Origin: Myxocyprinus asiaticus
Taxonomy: Eukaryota > Chordata > Actinopteri > Cypriniformes > Catostomidae
Direction: 5' to 3'
Assembly: GCF_019703515.2 (NCBI RefSeq)
Contig: NC_059368.1
Span: 33,568,735 to 33,632,734 of the forward strand
Length of the DNA: 64,000 nt
Position 1 is the first letter of the stretch. The number at the start of each line of letters is the position of its first letter. The notes beneath the pieces were generated by a model that worked only from the letters and a program-made list of their open reading frames with translations, ran no database searches and was not told the DNA's origin. This document shows positions 22,151 through 32,228 of the stretch, piece after piece. The position numbers and the translations under genes are program-made.

Positions 22151-22970
22151 AATATAATTATAATATAATTTATTTTAGTCAAGTACATTGTTATTCAACC
22201 TAAAAAATAAAAAGGTACAAATTCCTAATATGCACAGATCAAGTGTTGCCTGTGTTTGATAATGTTACAAGTCACTACAAATGTAAATTATTTGTCAAGT
22301 GAAGTTAATATTTACAGATATTCCCTGCTCAGTGTGTAGAGATGAATGAACACTGTGTAAGGACCCTGTGAATCGTAACACTGCTTGTGTGTTATCCCTG
22401 TCCTTTTTGTAGTTTCCCTGTGGGTGTAAACTTTCTTAAAATTCTTAATAACAAGGAATGCCATAAATTAACTAATGATATCTGACACAGTGATGTTTCT
22501 GCTAGTTTGATAGATACCTGAACTGTAATCATCCTTCTTCTTTTGAATAGCTCTTCACTGCTGAGATCCGGGGTGTTGGAACAATCTGAAAATTGGGTTT
22601 TTAATGTTTAAATATGTTTTATAAAGGTTTACCATTATAACCCTCAAAAAGCCTGGCTCATGAGTCATGACTATTAATTATGACGTAATGTTCAACCAGT
22701 AATCCTATCGAAACTGATTCAGTCCATTACTGATGCAAAAGGCTTGTACTTGGTCTTAAAGCTGTCATAATCGCAGGCAGCTACAATTTCGCACTACAGC
22801 CAAGCAAAATAAAGCTCTTAAAAATAGAAATATTATTTCCCAAAATGTGGGGTGACTGGTGGTGGGGTTGTAAGTTAGGTTGTAAATGGTTAGTTTTACA
22901 TATGTAGGCTTGTGTAGTGCTATCTCTTGCAGATCATGAACAGATATATTCGTATGCTTGACCTTGAATT
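22151..22970. other. Intervening sequence, no gene seen
   Basis: AT-rich. The minus-strand frame at 22765-23067 overlaps the small element at 22971 and is not supported. Confidence 0.5.
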
Positions 22971-23083
22971 CAGGGGTGGAGCTAGGAGGTGGCCGTGTCC
23001 ACCATGGACCGAAGCCTGGCCACCCCACTCTCAATTGCCATTTTGGTAATTTTTTTGTCTTGGGCACCCTGGCTCCACCCCTG
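22971..23083. mobile_element. 113-bp MITE with perfect 12-bp inverted ends
   Basis: Starts CAGGGGTGGAGC and ends GCTCCACCCCTG, an exact 12-bp terminal inverted repeat. CAGGG ends suggest a hAT-type miniature element. The 8-bp flanks (CTTGAATT and CTGTTATG) do not match well, so the family is uncertain. Confidence 0.6.
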
Positions 23084-23708
23084 CTGTTATGCTATGAGGG
23101 ACTTAATAAAGAGATGGCTTGGAGTTTTATGCCCCAAGCTTGAAATGGCAGTTGAAAAACAATGTTCACGCTCTGTATTTTGCTTAAATTTGAAGTACTG
23201 TACTTATGCCTTTGGATCAGTCCCAGCCCCTCTTACTGTGACGATTACTTCCATCCTCTCTCTCGTAGATGCTTGAATGCTCCCATACTTGCTTCCTTTC
23301 AGCAGGACAGTAAACTAGGTCCACACGCAGAGTGCTTATTTGGAGCAACCTCAGCAGAGTGCTCTTAATGGAGAATTAACTGCCCACCTAAGTAAATATG
23401 CCTTTTTATTCCCTCTGTTGCAGATATTTCACATTCTCAGGGTATAAAGCACCTCAGAGTTCAATAAATCTTTGTTGTCAGACTGCGAGTCACCAGCCTC
23501 TTGGTTTGATTTAAATACGACAGGTCTATAACCTAGCACTCCTGGCTTCGATTTGAATGTGTCAACTTTAAAACATGCACATACCTACCAGAGTGGCACT
23601 GGTCCACCCAGACTGACGGCTGGTTCACCCAATCAAAACTGCTGGAATATCCTACGAGTTTGCAAATAAAATAAATGTAAAATGCATTTTGTTGCACGCA
23701 ATATATCA
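23084..23708. other. Intervening sequence, no gene seen
   Basis: Unremarkable sequence. The frame at 22989-23276 has no recognised domain. Confidence 0.45.
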
Positions 23709-24515
23709 GGGCCCGTATGTTACACGCAACAATGAATTGATAAATAAATCAATCAATTGAGAAATCGGTAAATCAATTGAGCAGTCAATTTTAAACATAA
23801 TTTAAGAAATCAATATATTAATTGAGAAATCAATAAATCAATTGAGCAATCAATGATATACTTGTGGATAAATAGATAAAAAAAAATCAACAATTTGATA
23901 ATCAAAAAGAACCAATCAATAAAAAAACACAGACACATAAACAAATGTATAATACAATATTCAATTTAGCAATTTATAATATAGAAATAATAATGAAATT
24001 GTAAATAATTAATTATTAATATGTGATTACATAGTGATTGATAATTTTATTTTTTATTTGCCTTTTGCTTTTTCTATAATCTATTGCCCTTTTATCTATT
24101 TCCCGCTGAGATGGGAAGGGGTGGTGCCTAATCTGTTGTCATCACTCATTGCCCAGATGTGACTGAAGCTGTCACTGGTCAATGCTCGTTGATTGCCCGT
24201 TGTTTCCGGCTAGAGCTCCTTGGTTTCATGCCGTTATCACACTAACGTTTAAACCGGCGAAGATGTCTGCCTTGTCTCGGCTTATAATAGAAGCAGCCGA
24301 CCAACTGGAGAGTTGGGATTTGAGGCCCTCCATCTCCATCAGATCTGTACTGCCTGAACACATGGAACAAAATCCTGTAGATAGTAGGTTACTGGTCCCT
24401 GAATTGTGGACTTGAGTCACTCATGTCTTAAAAGCAAAAGAAATCGCGAACATTTATGTGCTGTCAGAAAGGACCATGTGGAGAAGAATGCAGCAGCATA
24501 GGTTAAGGTAAGAAT
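23709..24515 (+). mobile_element. 5' part of a DDE-integrase-like transposon
   Basis: Begins GGGCCCGTATGTTACACGC, followed by about 300 bp of 'AATCAATTGAGAAATC' repeats, a promoter-like GC-richer stretch and an exon. An inverted copy of the same unit occupies 36745-37497, so this is a dispersed repeat with a defined left edge. It is cut at about 24550 by the start of L2 LINE homology. Its missing 3' coding part resembles the remnant at 33.64-34.21 kb. Confidence 0.65.
24263..24510 (+). pseudogene. N-terminal exon of integrase-like protein
   Basis: Starts MSALSRLIIEAADQLESWDL and runs to a stop at 24413-24415. The same frame continues after the stop as LKAKEIANIYVLSERTMWRR (about 24429-24488), a helix-turn-helix-like segment ('VSERTxxRRM'). 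Fish integrase-like genes of the rve type have this kind of segment ahead of the catalytic core, as I recall them. The exon ends at AGGTTAAG|GTAAGAAT, a consensus 5' splice site at about 24510. The minus-strand copy near 37.1 kb shares DQLESWDSRPS, which supports a real coding origin. One stop makes it a pseudogene. Confidence 0.55.
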
Positions 24516-24556
24516 ATGCTTATTCTTTTGAATTTTTATCCTAGCTAAAATTCTTC

Positions 24557-24900
24557 ATGACTATGAAAAAAACCCCGGAAATGCATGCATGTCCAGGTCA
24601 GCTGGCAAACTTTCTCGAGGAGTTGGATGTCCTGCTGTCCTCCTTTCCGGAAGATGGTAGGCCACTTGTGGTTCTTGGAGATTTCAACATACACCAAGAC
24701 AAGCCCCAGGCCGCCGAACTTCATGCTTTTCTGGCCTCGTTTGACTTGGAAAGACTAAGCACTACAGCAACTCAGATCGGGCAACCAGCTGGACCTAATT
24801 TTTTCACATAACTGTACCAACTCAAATATTCTTGTTATTCCTTTACATGTCTCTGATTACTACTTTGTTCAATTCAACATGACTTGCCCATCTATATTAA
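24557..24900 (+). pseudogene. L2 LINE endonuclease, C-terminal half
   Basis: The frame contains PLVVLGDFNIHQDKPQA, with the GDFN(I)H active-site loop at about 24677-24694. AAELHAFLASFDLERL follows, and after a frame change LDLIFSHNCTN and a degenerate SDYYFV in place of SDHxxV. It represents the endonuclease C-terminal half. The first methionine is not a real start. Confidence 0.8.
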
Positions 24901-25101
24901 AACAGACTCTACCTTTGGTTTCCTCTCACCGTAACCTCTGTTCTCTTTCACACTTGCGCCTTTTACACTGCTGTCTCTACCTCTCTTCCCACACAAAACT
25001 TATTTTTCACCCTGGATGTAAACACTGCCACAGACACCCTAAGCTCTACTATAACAACCTGTCTAGATAGCATCAGTCCTGTCTCCTCTAGGCCAGCATG
25101 T

Positions 25102-26798
25102 ATGATACCACCCAGTCCCTGGCTCTCTGACGTCATTCGTGAACATCGGACTGACCTCAGGGCGGCTGAGAGGAGATGGCGGAAAAATAAAGATCCAGCA
25201 GATCTGGGTAAGTATCAGTCTCTGCTTGCAACTTTTTCAAATAATGTTAAATCTGCAAAAACTTCCTATTACCAGAACAAGATCAACACCACCACAGACA
25301 CTCACAGATTGTTTAGAACATTCAACACACTTCTCTGTCCTCCCCCTCCACCGCCTGACACATCACTGACAGCAGATGTCTTCACCACATTTTTTTACTA
25401 ATAAGGTTACAGCCATCAGCAATACATTCTCAGAACCACACCCTGTCAAACACCTGCCTCCTGTATGCAACTCTTCTGTCTATATGTTCTCTCCTCTGAC
25501 TGACACTGAGGTCTCTAAACTCCTTGTCTCCAACCACCCCACCACCTGTTCCCTTGACCCCATTCCTTCCCATCTTCTCAAGGTCATCTCTCCGTCCATC
25601 CTACCTGCACTCACACACATAATTAACACATCTCTACTTACAGGCATTTTTCCCACTACATTTAAACAGGCTTGAGTAACCCCGTTGCTGAAAAACCTGC
25701 ACTTAACCCCACACAAGTAGAACACTACAGACCAGTCTCTCTCATCCCATTCATGGCGAAAACACTTGAAAGGGCAGTTTTCAAACAGATCTCTGCCTGT
25801 CTCTCACAGAACAAGCTGCTGGATACAATCAGTCAGGCTTCAAAAGCAGATACTCCACCAAGACTGCCCTGCTGTCTGTCACTGAGTCGCTGAGACAGGC
25901 GAAAGCTGGATCCAGATCATCCATCCTGATTCTACTGGACCTTTCATCAGATCCTACTCTCCACCCTCTCTACTCTGGGCATCACAGGAACAGTGCTTGA
26001 CTGGTTTGATTCCTATCTCTCAGGTAGGTCCTTCAAGGTAACCTGGAGAGGTGAGGTGTCCAAGTCACATCAGCTACTTACTGGGGTACCTCAGGGCTCA
26101 GTGCTTGGGCCACCTCTCTTCCTTACATACACAATATCACTGGGACCCATCATTCAGGCACATGGTTTCTCTTACCACTGCTATGCCAATGACACACAGC
26201 TCTACTTGTCTTTCCAGCCCAACAACACCATGTTGACTGCTCGAATCTCTGCCTGTTTGGCAGACATCTTGGCCTGGATGAAGGAACACCAATTGCAACT
26301 TAACCAAGACAAGACTGAACTCCTTGTCTTTCCAGCCAACCCTGCTGTTGAACACAGCATTGCTGTGCAGCTGGGTTCAACTACAGTAGCGCCTTCTAAA
26401 ATGGTCAGAAATCTAGGGTAACCATCGATAACCAACTAAATTTCATAGACCACATCTCAAAGTCAGCACGATCATGTAGATTTACACTCTACAATATCAG
26501 GAAAATAAGATCCTTGCTCTCTGAACATGCCACACAACTTCTTGTTCAGTCACTTGTCATAACTGGACTAGACTACTGTAACACTCTCATTGCAGGCCTC
26601 CCTGCATGTGCAATTAGACCCCTGCAAATGATCCAGAATGCAACAACATATCTGGTCATAAATGAACCAAAGATAGTGCATGTTACACCACTCCTAGTCT
26701 CTCTAGACTGGCTGCCGGTTGATGCACATATCAAATTCAAGGCTCTGATGCTGGCATACAGAACAGTCACTGGGTCTGCTCCAGCATACCTAAAATAA
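25102..26798 (+). pseudogene. L2 LINE reverse transcriptase, multiply shifted
   Basis: The linker PSPWLSDVIREHRTDLRAAE (25105-) is followed by the fingers block LDPIPSHLLKVISPSILPAL, EHYRPVSLIPFMAKTLERAV (25710-25769), LDWFDSYLSGRSFKV and [13 protein letters not shown]. The palm motif is CYANDTQLYLSF (YAND at 26182-26193): the first Asp of YADD is Asn. Downstream, LQLNQDKTELLVFPANPA and a thumb segment (26514-26798, DYCNTLIAGLPA...LDWLPVDAHIKFK) complete the domain. Three or more frame changes and an Asn at a catalytic site make it inactive. Confidence 0.88.
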
Positions 26799-27332
26799 TT
26801 TCTGCAGAGCTACGTTCCCACCAGAAGCCTGCGGTTGGCAAAGGATTGGCGCCTTGTTGTACCAACACAAAGAGGCACCAAAACACTTTCCCGGACTTTC
26901 GGTTTCATCATACCATGTTGGTTGAATGACCTTCCTAACTCCATCCGTGAAGCTGACTCACTTCAAAAAATGGCTAAAGACACATCTTTTCCATTAGCAC
27001 TTAACCAGTCACTAAATAAAAAATAAAAATAAAAATAATTATTGTTGCACTTTAATCTGTCTTGAATACTACTGTTCTGATGCTAGTGAAACTTTGTAAT
27101 ACAGCACTTTTCGTACCACAGTCTCCTTAAGATGATTTGCTTACAGTGTATTCCTCTTTTGTAAGTCGCTTTGGATAAAAGCATCTGCCAAATGGAGGTC
27201 ACGTGATGCCATGCAAGAAGCAGATGTGTGAGTGATGAGCTCTGCGCACTTTGCTAAATTTGTAATATTTTCATGTTATAATCTGGTGAAATTTGATACA
27301 CCAAGTTACACATTTGCTCTTTGAAGCAAAAC

Positions 27333-28161
27333 ATGGCAAAGAAGTCAAAATCCTCGGGCTCTGGAGACATTAAAAGACACTTACGTGTTCAGGATGAAAG
27401 CCCTGACAGGCCTACAGACCGAGGACTCGATTTGGATGGCACGGCGGGAGAGGAGATCCAGCGTCAATTGTCCAACATGTCGGTGATGCTGACGAAGGTT
27501 CTTGCTGAATTGGAGGATCTCGCTGTAATATGTCGATCGATTAGGGTGATGGAAATAAAATTCTCTGAGTTAGTTACAAGAGTGACTGATTTTGAGAGAC
27601 GAATTGATTGTCTGGAGTCTTCGGAGAGGGAATTAACCGCTAATCCGCCTGCGACCAATGTTGATTTGGAACATCTCCTTGAAAAGCTTGAAGATCTTGA
27701 GAATAGAAGCCGCAGGAATAACGTTTGAATTGTTGGAATTCCTGAGCATGAGGAGGGCAGAGATATGGTGAAATTCCTAGACGAGCTTTTCCCGAGTCTG
27801 CTCAACATAACAGGCCATAAACTGGAAATCGAGCGAGCTCACAGATTTTCTGAGGGAGAAAGGCCCCGATCAATCCTGGCCAAATTTCTGAGATCATCCG
27901 ATAAAGATCTTGTGTTGCGCCAGGCGAGGAGCAAAGGGAAGCTTTCTTGGAAGAACCATAATATTTTCTTGTTCCCGGACTTTGCGAGTTCGACGAGAGA
28001 AACGCGATCGGTTCAAGGAATGTAAGAAACTCTTACATCAGAAAAATATCTCGTTTGCTCTGATGTTTCCGGCCAAACTGAGAATAGAAACGAAGGACGG
28101 TCGCAAAGTATTTACATGTCCAAATCAGGAAATGTCTTTTATAGAATCAATGGGTGAGTAA
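27333..28161 (+). pseudogene. L1-type ORF1 RNA-binding protein
   Basis: ORF1 proteins trimerise by a coiled coil and coat LINE RNA. Here MAKKSKSSGSGDIKRHL starts the frame. A heptad-like region (about residues 50-130) ends in EKLEDLENRSRRNNV, the conserved junction to the RNA-recognition part. A TGA at about 27726 stands where an Arg codon (CGA) is expected. The frame then continues IVGIPEHEEGRDMVKFL, ERAHRFSEGERPRSILAKFL and SKGKLSWKNHNIFLFPD. A shift near 28010 leads to the last piece, KKLLHQKNISFALMFPAKLR, ending at 28159-28161. One stop and one shift only, so this is the youngest-looking LINE protein in the window. Confidence 0.88.
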
Positions 28162-29029
28162 ACCAATGGGTGTTTCTCATGTGAGTGGGTCGACTCGCTG
28201 TACTTACTTTGGCTTTTGAGGAAGCTGGGCGTCATTTTGGTATCTTTTTTCTTTTCGCGTTGGCTCCGCCAAGCGGCTGGAGTTTGTTTTGTGAATAACA
28301 CTTTTCCTTAAAGAAACTTTTGCATTGACGGAAGATTATTTTGCATTGAAGTTCCGGGCCAGTTTGAGAGTGGACACTACGGATGACCGCAAAATATCTA
28401 CATGCTCACACAAAGGATGTCTTTTATAAAGCTGACGGATTGTGTAAGTCATGATATATACTTTTATGTGGCCTCCGAGTGAATCTGTTCGTTCTTCGTG
28501 CTTAACTCTCCCGCTGGCTGGAGTTTGTTTTGTTGAGTATTTTTATGGGACACTGGAATAATTACATCACCTGCTGAACTCATAACAGCTGGCTCACTGA
28601 ACATTTGTTGTCTGTCCGAGGAATCTGAACGGTTTTATATCAGCTGGAATTTGTCTTGTGGAAGATCACACATTTGAGACAGTTCTGTGAATGAATCTAC
28701 ACATTCTTGTGTTCTTTCTTCCTATTGGCTGGGGTTTATTTTACAAAGTGTTTTCTGTTATGTAATTTTGCCTCACAAATTTGTGAGGCAAAATTGAGCA
28801 ATCCGATGGCAAAGTTGTCATGGGGGCTCGTGGGCGTTCATGGACCTTTTGAGTTTAGAGGGATTGTCGCTGGTTGGCGCTTTCGTGCGCGGGGTTAATG
28901 CGCACATTTTTCTTTTTTCTGTTTGTTTAGTTCAGGGGGAAGTTCGGGGTTTGATTGTTTCACTAATGGGGAATGTGGTCTGTATAATTTTGTTTTTGAC
29001 ACACAATTAATTTTTTCTACTATATCAAA
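28162..29029 (+). other. ORF1-ORF2 spacer with duplicated ORF1 end
   Basis: Around 28345-28440, 'AGTTTGAGAGTGGACACTACGGATGACCGCAAA' repeats the last coding part of ORF1 (28075-28140) in diverged form. The 'CTGGCTGGAGTTTGTTTTGT' sequence occurs at about 28275 and 28510, and similar sequence occurs near 28650 and 28730. The spacer thus looks like it grew by partial tandem duplication. Confidence 0.55.
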
Positions 29030-29680
29030 ATGTCAAATGTTAATATGAGTGGATTGTCTCTCTCCACATGGAATGTAAATGGGTTGGGGCACCCCATAAA
29101 AAGAAGGAAGGTTATTACTTTTCTTAAACGTAAGAAATATGATATAGTGTTTCTTCAAGAAACACATCTCTCCCCGCAGGAAGCTGAAAAATTTGGGAAG
29201 ATATGGGGTGGACATGTTTTCTTTAGTGCTGGCTCAAGTAAGAACAAGGGAGTCATTATATTGATAAATAAACATCTACAATTCAAATGCCTCAAACAGA
29301 CTAAAGATAAATTAGGGAGAGTCATTATAGTTTTAGCTGAAATTTAGGGGCAAAGGTTGATTTTGGCTAATATTTACACACCTAACGCTGACGATCAGGG
29401 CTTTTTTTATAGATCTTGAAGGGATGCTGCAAACCACTGGCACCCCTCATGGTATAATATTGGGAGGAGACTTTAATCTTTTGATGGACTCAGTCCTTGA
29501 TCATTGTGAAGCAAAAGTGTGTAAGCCCCCTAGAGCAACACTGACGCTTCACAGAATGTGTAAAGTAGCAGAGTGTTGTGTTCTTCTTTTATCCAAACCC
29601 CAAATTGACCAACCTCCATATTTTATTAGTAGTAATGTGGGTTTAGCTATTAGAGAGGTTATTTTTAGTAATGAGTGAGA
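29030..29680 (+). pseudogene. L1-type ORF2, endonuclease part only
   Basis: Starts MSNVNMSGLSLSTWNVNGLG, then VFLQETHLSPQEAE (catalytic Glu context at about residue 43) and KNKGVIILINKHLQFKC. A stop lies at 29345-29347. After shifts, ILANIYTPNADDQGFF and IILGGDFNLLMDSVLDHCEA (GGDFN at about 29458-29475) follow. These are the N-terminal and central blocks of an APE-type endonuclease. The final SDH block and everything downstream are missing. Confidence 0.85.
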
Positions 29681-29816
29681 AGGTTTATTCTTATCATTAG
29701 GAGACGTTTAATTTATTCTTCTGATACAAATAAAACAGCTTACTGTGTTTTTTAATATGATTATATGTTTCCCTGTAAGTGTATCTTTCAATTGTATGAT
29801 TTTCTATGTTGCTTAA

Positions 29817-30502
29817 AAGTACACTCAGTATTTTTTTGTTCAGTAATGTTATGCTCATAGATATCTATAGGTAGATACCTTATTAGCAGCTTTTCCTATG
29901 AAGTGCTATATGTCAGCATGTCTGTCATATTATAAAGGTCAAGAGCTGTCTGTCAACACATGAAATTAAATTGACAGATACGGTCTGCAACAGTCTGGAG
30001 TCTTTTCCAGCCAACTTTCAGATTATCTGATTTTCCATAAACATTGGGCAATATTTTAAATGATATAAAAAATCCTGACTTCACTTGTAGGTTTTTCACA
30101 GCAAACTGCAAATAAAGTCCTCTACAAATGAATAATATATCATGGCAAATATACTGAAAATTAGCAATTCATTACATGATGAATTTTAGTTTACACACAA
30201 AAGCAGTTTATGCAGCTGTCTCCATTCACTTGCATTCAAACAGCTCTCCTTGTTGACCGTTCCAAAATGGCGCCATGTATTTTTGAACCATCCAAATGAG
30301 GCATCTACGTAGGAATATATCTATGGTTGTGCTGGTCAGTATGGCAGTTGTCTTGCACTTACACTGACACCTAGTGGTTAGATACAGTATCATTCAAACG
30401 CAATAGTTTCAAGTTACAGATGTGATTGTAGACAATCACTATTCAGCCATAATTAATTTAATCCATGAGTGAAAGTGTGTAATAACAGGGTGGTTACTGA
30501 GA
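29817..30502. mobile_element. TTAA element related to the one at 43937
   Basis: TTAA (29813-29816) precedes AAGTACACTCAGTATTTTTT, which matches the AGGTGCACTCAGTAATTTTTT end at 43937. At 30430-30501 there is a reverse-complement match to 44121-44195 (CTCAGTAACCA...CACTTTCACTC.TGGATTAAATTAAT). The next TTAA is at 30503. The internal part is otherwise unmatched. Non-coding. Boundaries on the right are uncertain. Confidence 0.45.
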
Positions 30503-30506
30503 TTAA

Positions 30507-30800
30507 GGAAATAATTCATCCAAAAATAAAAATTATGTGATTATTTACCCACCCTCATGCCATCCCAGATGTGTATGACTATCTTTCTTCTGCAGAACAC
30601 AAATTAAGATTTTTAGAAGAATATTTCAGCTCTGTAGTTCCACACAATGCAAGTGAATGGGTGCCAAAATTTTGAAGCACCAAAATCACATAAAGGCAGT
30701 ACAAAAGTAATCCATATGACTCCAGTGGTTAAATCCATGTTTTCTGAAGCAATATGAAAGGTGTGGATGAGAAACAGATCAATATTTAAGTACATTTTTG
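30507..30800. mobile_element. Palindromic TTAA element, copy E, one arm
   Basis: After TTAA at 30503-30506 comes GGAAATAATTCATCCAAAAA, then the shared 'ATTTACCCACCCTCATGCC', 'AATGCAAGTGAATGGG' and 'GACTCCAGTGGTTAAATCC' blocks, in the same order as copy A's left arm. The mirror arm is missing, apparently lost before the L2 copy at 30957. Confidence 0.65.
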
Positions 30801-30956
30801 ATAGAAACAGGCTCCATATAGTTAGGATTAGGGTGGGGTTAGGGAATCTGCTGCCTGCCAGGAACAAACTGAGGCACCTTTGTACAATGGGGCCCAATAA
30901 GGAGACCCTCTCCATGTAGAATAAAACAGCTTTTATAAGGTTACTGAAATGACTTA

Positions 30957-32228
30957 CATTTACATTTATCATTTAGCAGACACTTTTATCCAACGCGACT
31001 TACAAATGAGGAGAACAACAAAATAGAATCATCCTAGGGAGGAGATAGTAACACAAGTGCTGTAATACAAGTTTCAAAATTGTTTAGAGAAGTACCCCTA
31101 GCAAGGAGGACTATAGTTTGTTTTTATTTATTTTATTTTTTTTTAATAAAATAAATAAATAAGAAGACAGTGCACTAAAGGGATTGGGTCAAGTGCTCAG
31201 GGAAAAGCTGTGTCCTTAGATGCTTTTTGAAGGGTGTTAGCTGCTCGGGTGGAGATTGGCAGGTCATTCCACCAGCGAGGAACAGTTGAAGTAAAAGTCC
31301 TGGACAGTGATTTTTCGCTTCTTTGAGATGGCACTACGAGGCGCGGTTCACCCACCAAATGCTAACTTCTGGAGGGCATGTAGACCTTAAGTAGTGAGTG
31401 TAGATGGGGGTTGCAGAGCTGGTGGTTGTTCTGAAAGCAAGCATCAGTGAACTTAATGCGAGCAACCACTGGCAGCCAGTGCAGTTTGATGAATAGAGGC
31501 GTGATGTGCCCTCTTTTGAGCTTGTTGAAGACCAGTCACACTGTTGCATTCTGGATTAATTGCAGAGGTTTTACTGTACATGCTGGAAGGCCTACCAGAG
31601 GACCATTGTAGTAGTCCAGCCTGCATAGCACAAGTGCCTGGACGAGGAGTTGTGTGACATGCTCATATAGGAAGGGCCTAATTTTCCTGATGTTGAACAG
31701 AGCAAATCTGCACGATCAGGCAGTCCTTGCGATTTGCTCCATGAAGTTTATCTGATCGTCAAACACAACCCCAAGATTTCTGGCTGTCTTGGATAGTGTG
31801 ATCGTTTATGAGTCTAGTTGAATGGTGAAATTGTGCTGAACTGCTGGGCTCGCTGGAATCACAAGAAGCTCGGTTTTAGCGAGGGTGAGTTGGAGGTGAT
31901 GTTCTTTCATTCAAAACGAGATGTCTACCAGGCAGGCTGAGATCCGTGCAGCAACAGTTGGATCGTCATGCTGGAATGAGAGGTAGAGTGTGTGTCATTA
32001 GCATAGCAATGGTAGAAAAATCCATGTGCCTGAATGACAGATTCCAGAGATGACATGTATATGGAAAAGAGGATGGGCCCAAGTACTGAACCCTGGGGTA
32101 CCCTAGTAGCTAGTTAGTGAGACTTAGACACCACTCCCCTCCAAGAAATCCTGAAGGACCTACCTGTGAGATATGACTCAAACCAATGGAGCACAGTTCC
32201 TGTGATGCCCTTTGCCGTTAGGGTAGAC
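30957..32228 (-). mobile_element. L2-group LINE, 3' half, minus strand
   Basis: On the minus strand the element runs from the RT palm (about 32228) to the tail GTAAGTCGCGTTGGATAAAA at about 30985-31006. It ends at short ATGTAAATGT repeats near 30957. The blocks follow the 24.55-27.19 kb copy in order. An inserted or expanded A/T run (31120-31165) lies in the 3' UTR. Confidence 0.85.
31334..32215 (-). pseudogene. L2 LINE reverse transcriptase, C-terminal half
   Basis: Minus-strand reading gives [54 protein letters not shown] (YAND at 31994-32005) and a thumb piece NCTGCQWLLALSSLMLAFRT (near 31430-31490). The palm has Asn in place of the first Asp, the same substitution as the 26.18 kb copy. 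Multiple stops occur. It is a truncated dead copy. Confidence 0.85.

Larger units (their letters stand above)
24550..27193 (+). mobile_element. L2-group LINE, 5' truncated
   Basis: Holds part of an APE endonuclease, reverse transcriptase and a 3' UTR ending TTGTAAGTCGCTTTGGATAA and AAGCATCTGCCAAATG at about 27160-27193. This tail is the usual 3' end of fish L2 elements, and its reverse complement starts the element at 30957. The coding part is split over several frames. The next element, an L1-type 5' end, starts immediately downstream. Confidence 0.85.
27194..29700 (+). mobile_element. L1/Tx1-type LINE, 5' part with ORF1 and start of ORF2
   Basis: Directly after the L2 tail comes GGAGGTCACGTGATGCC, then an ORF1 (27321 or 27333 to 28161), a spacer of about 870 bp, and ORF2 starting at 29030 with an endonuclease domain. 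ORF2 is lost after about 29680. The RT part is absent, the converse of the element at 1-3215, which has only the 3' part. The two are different copies, and overlapping endonuclease regions show they are not near-identical. Confidence 0.82.
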
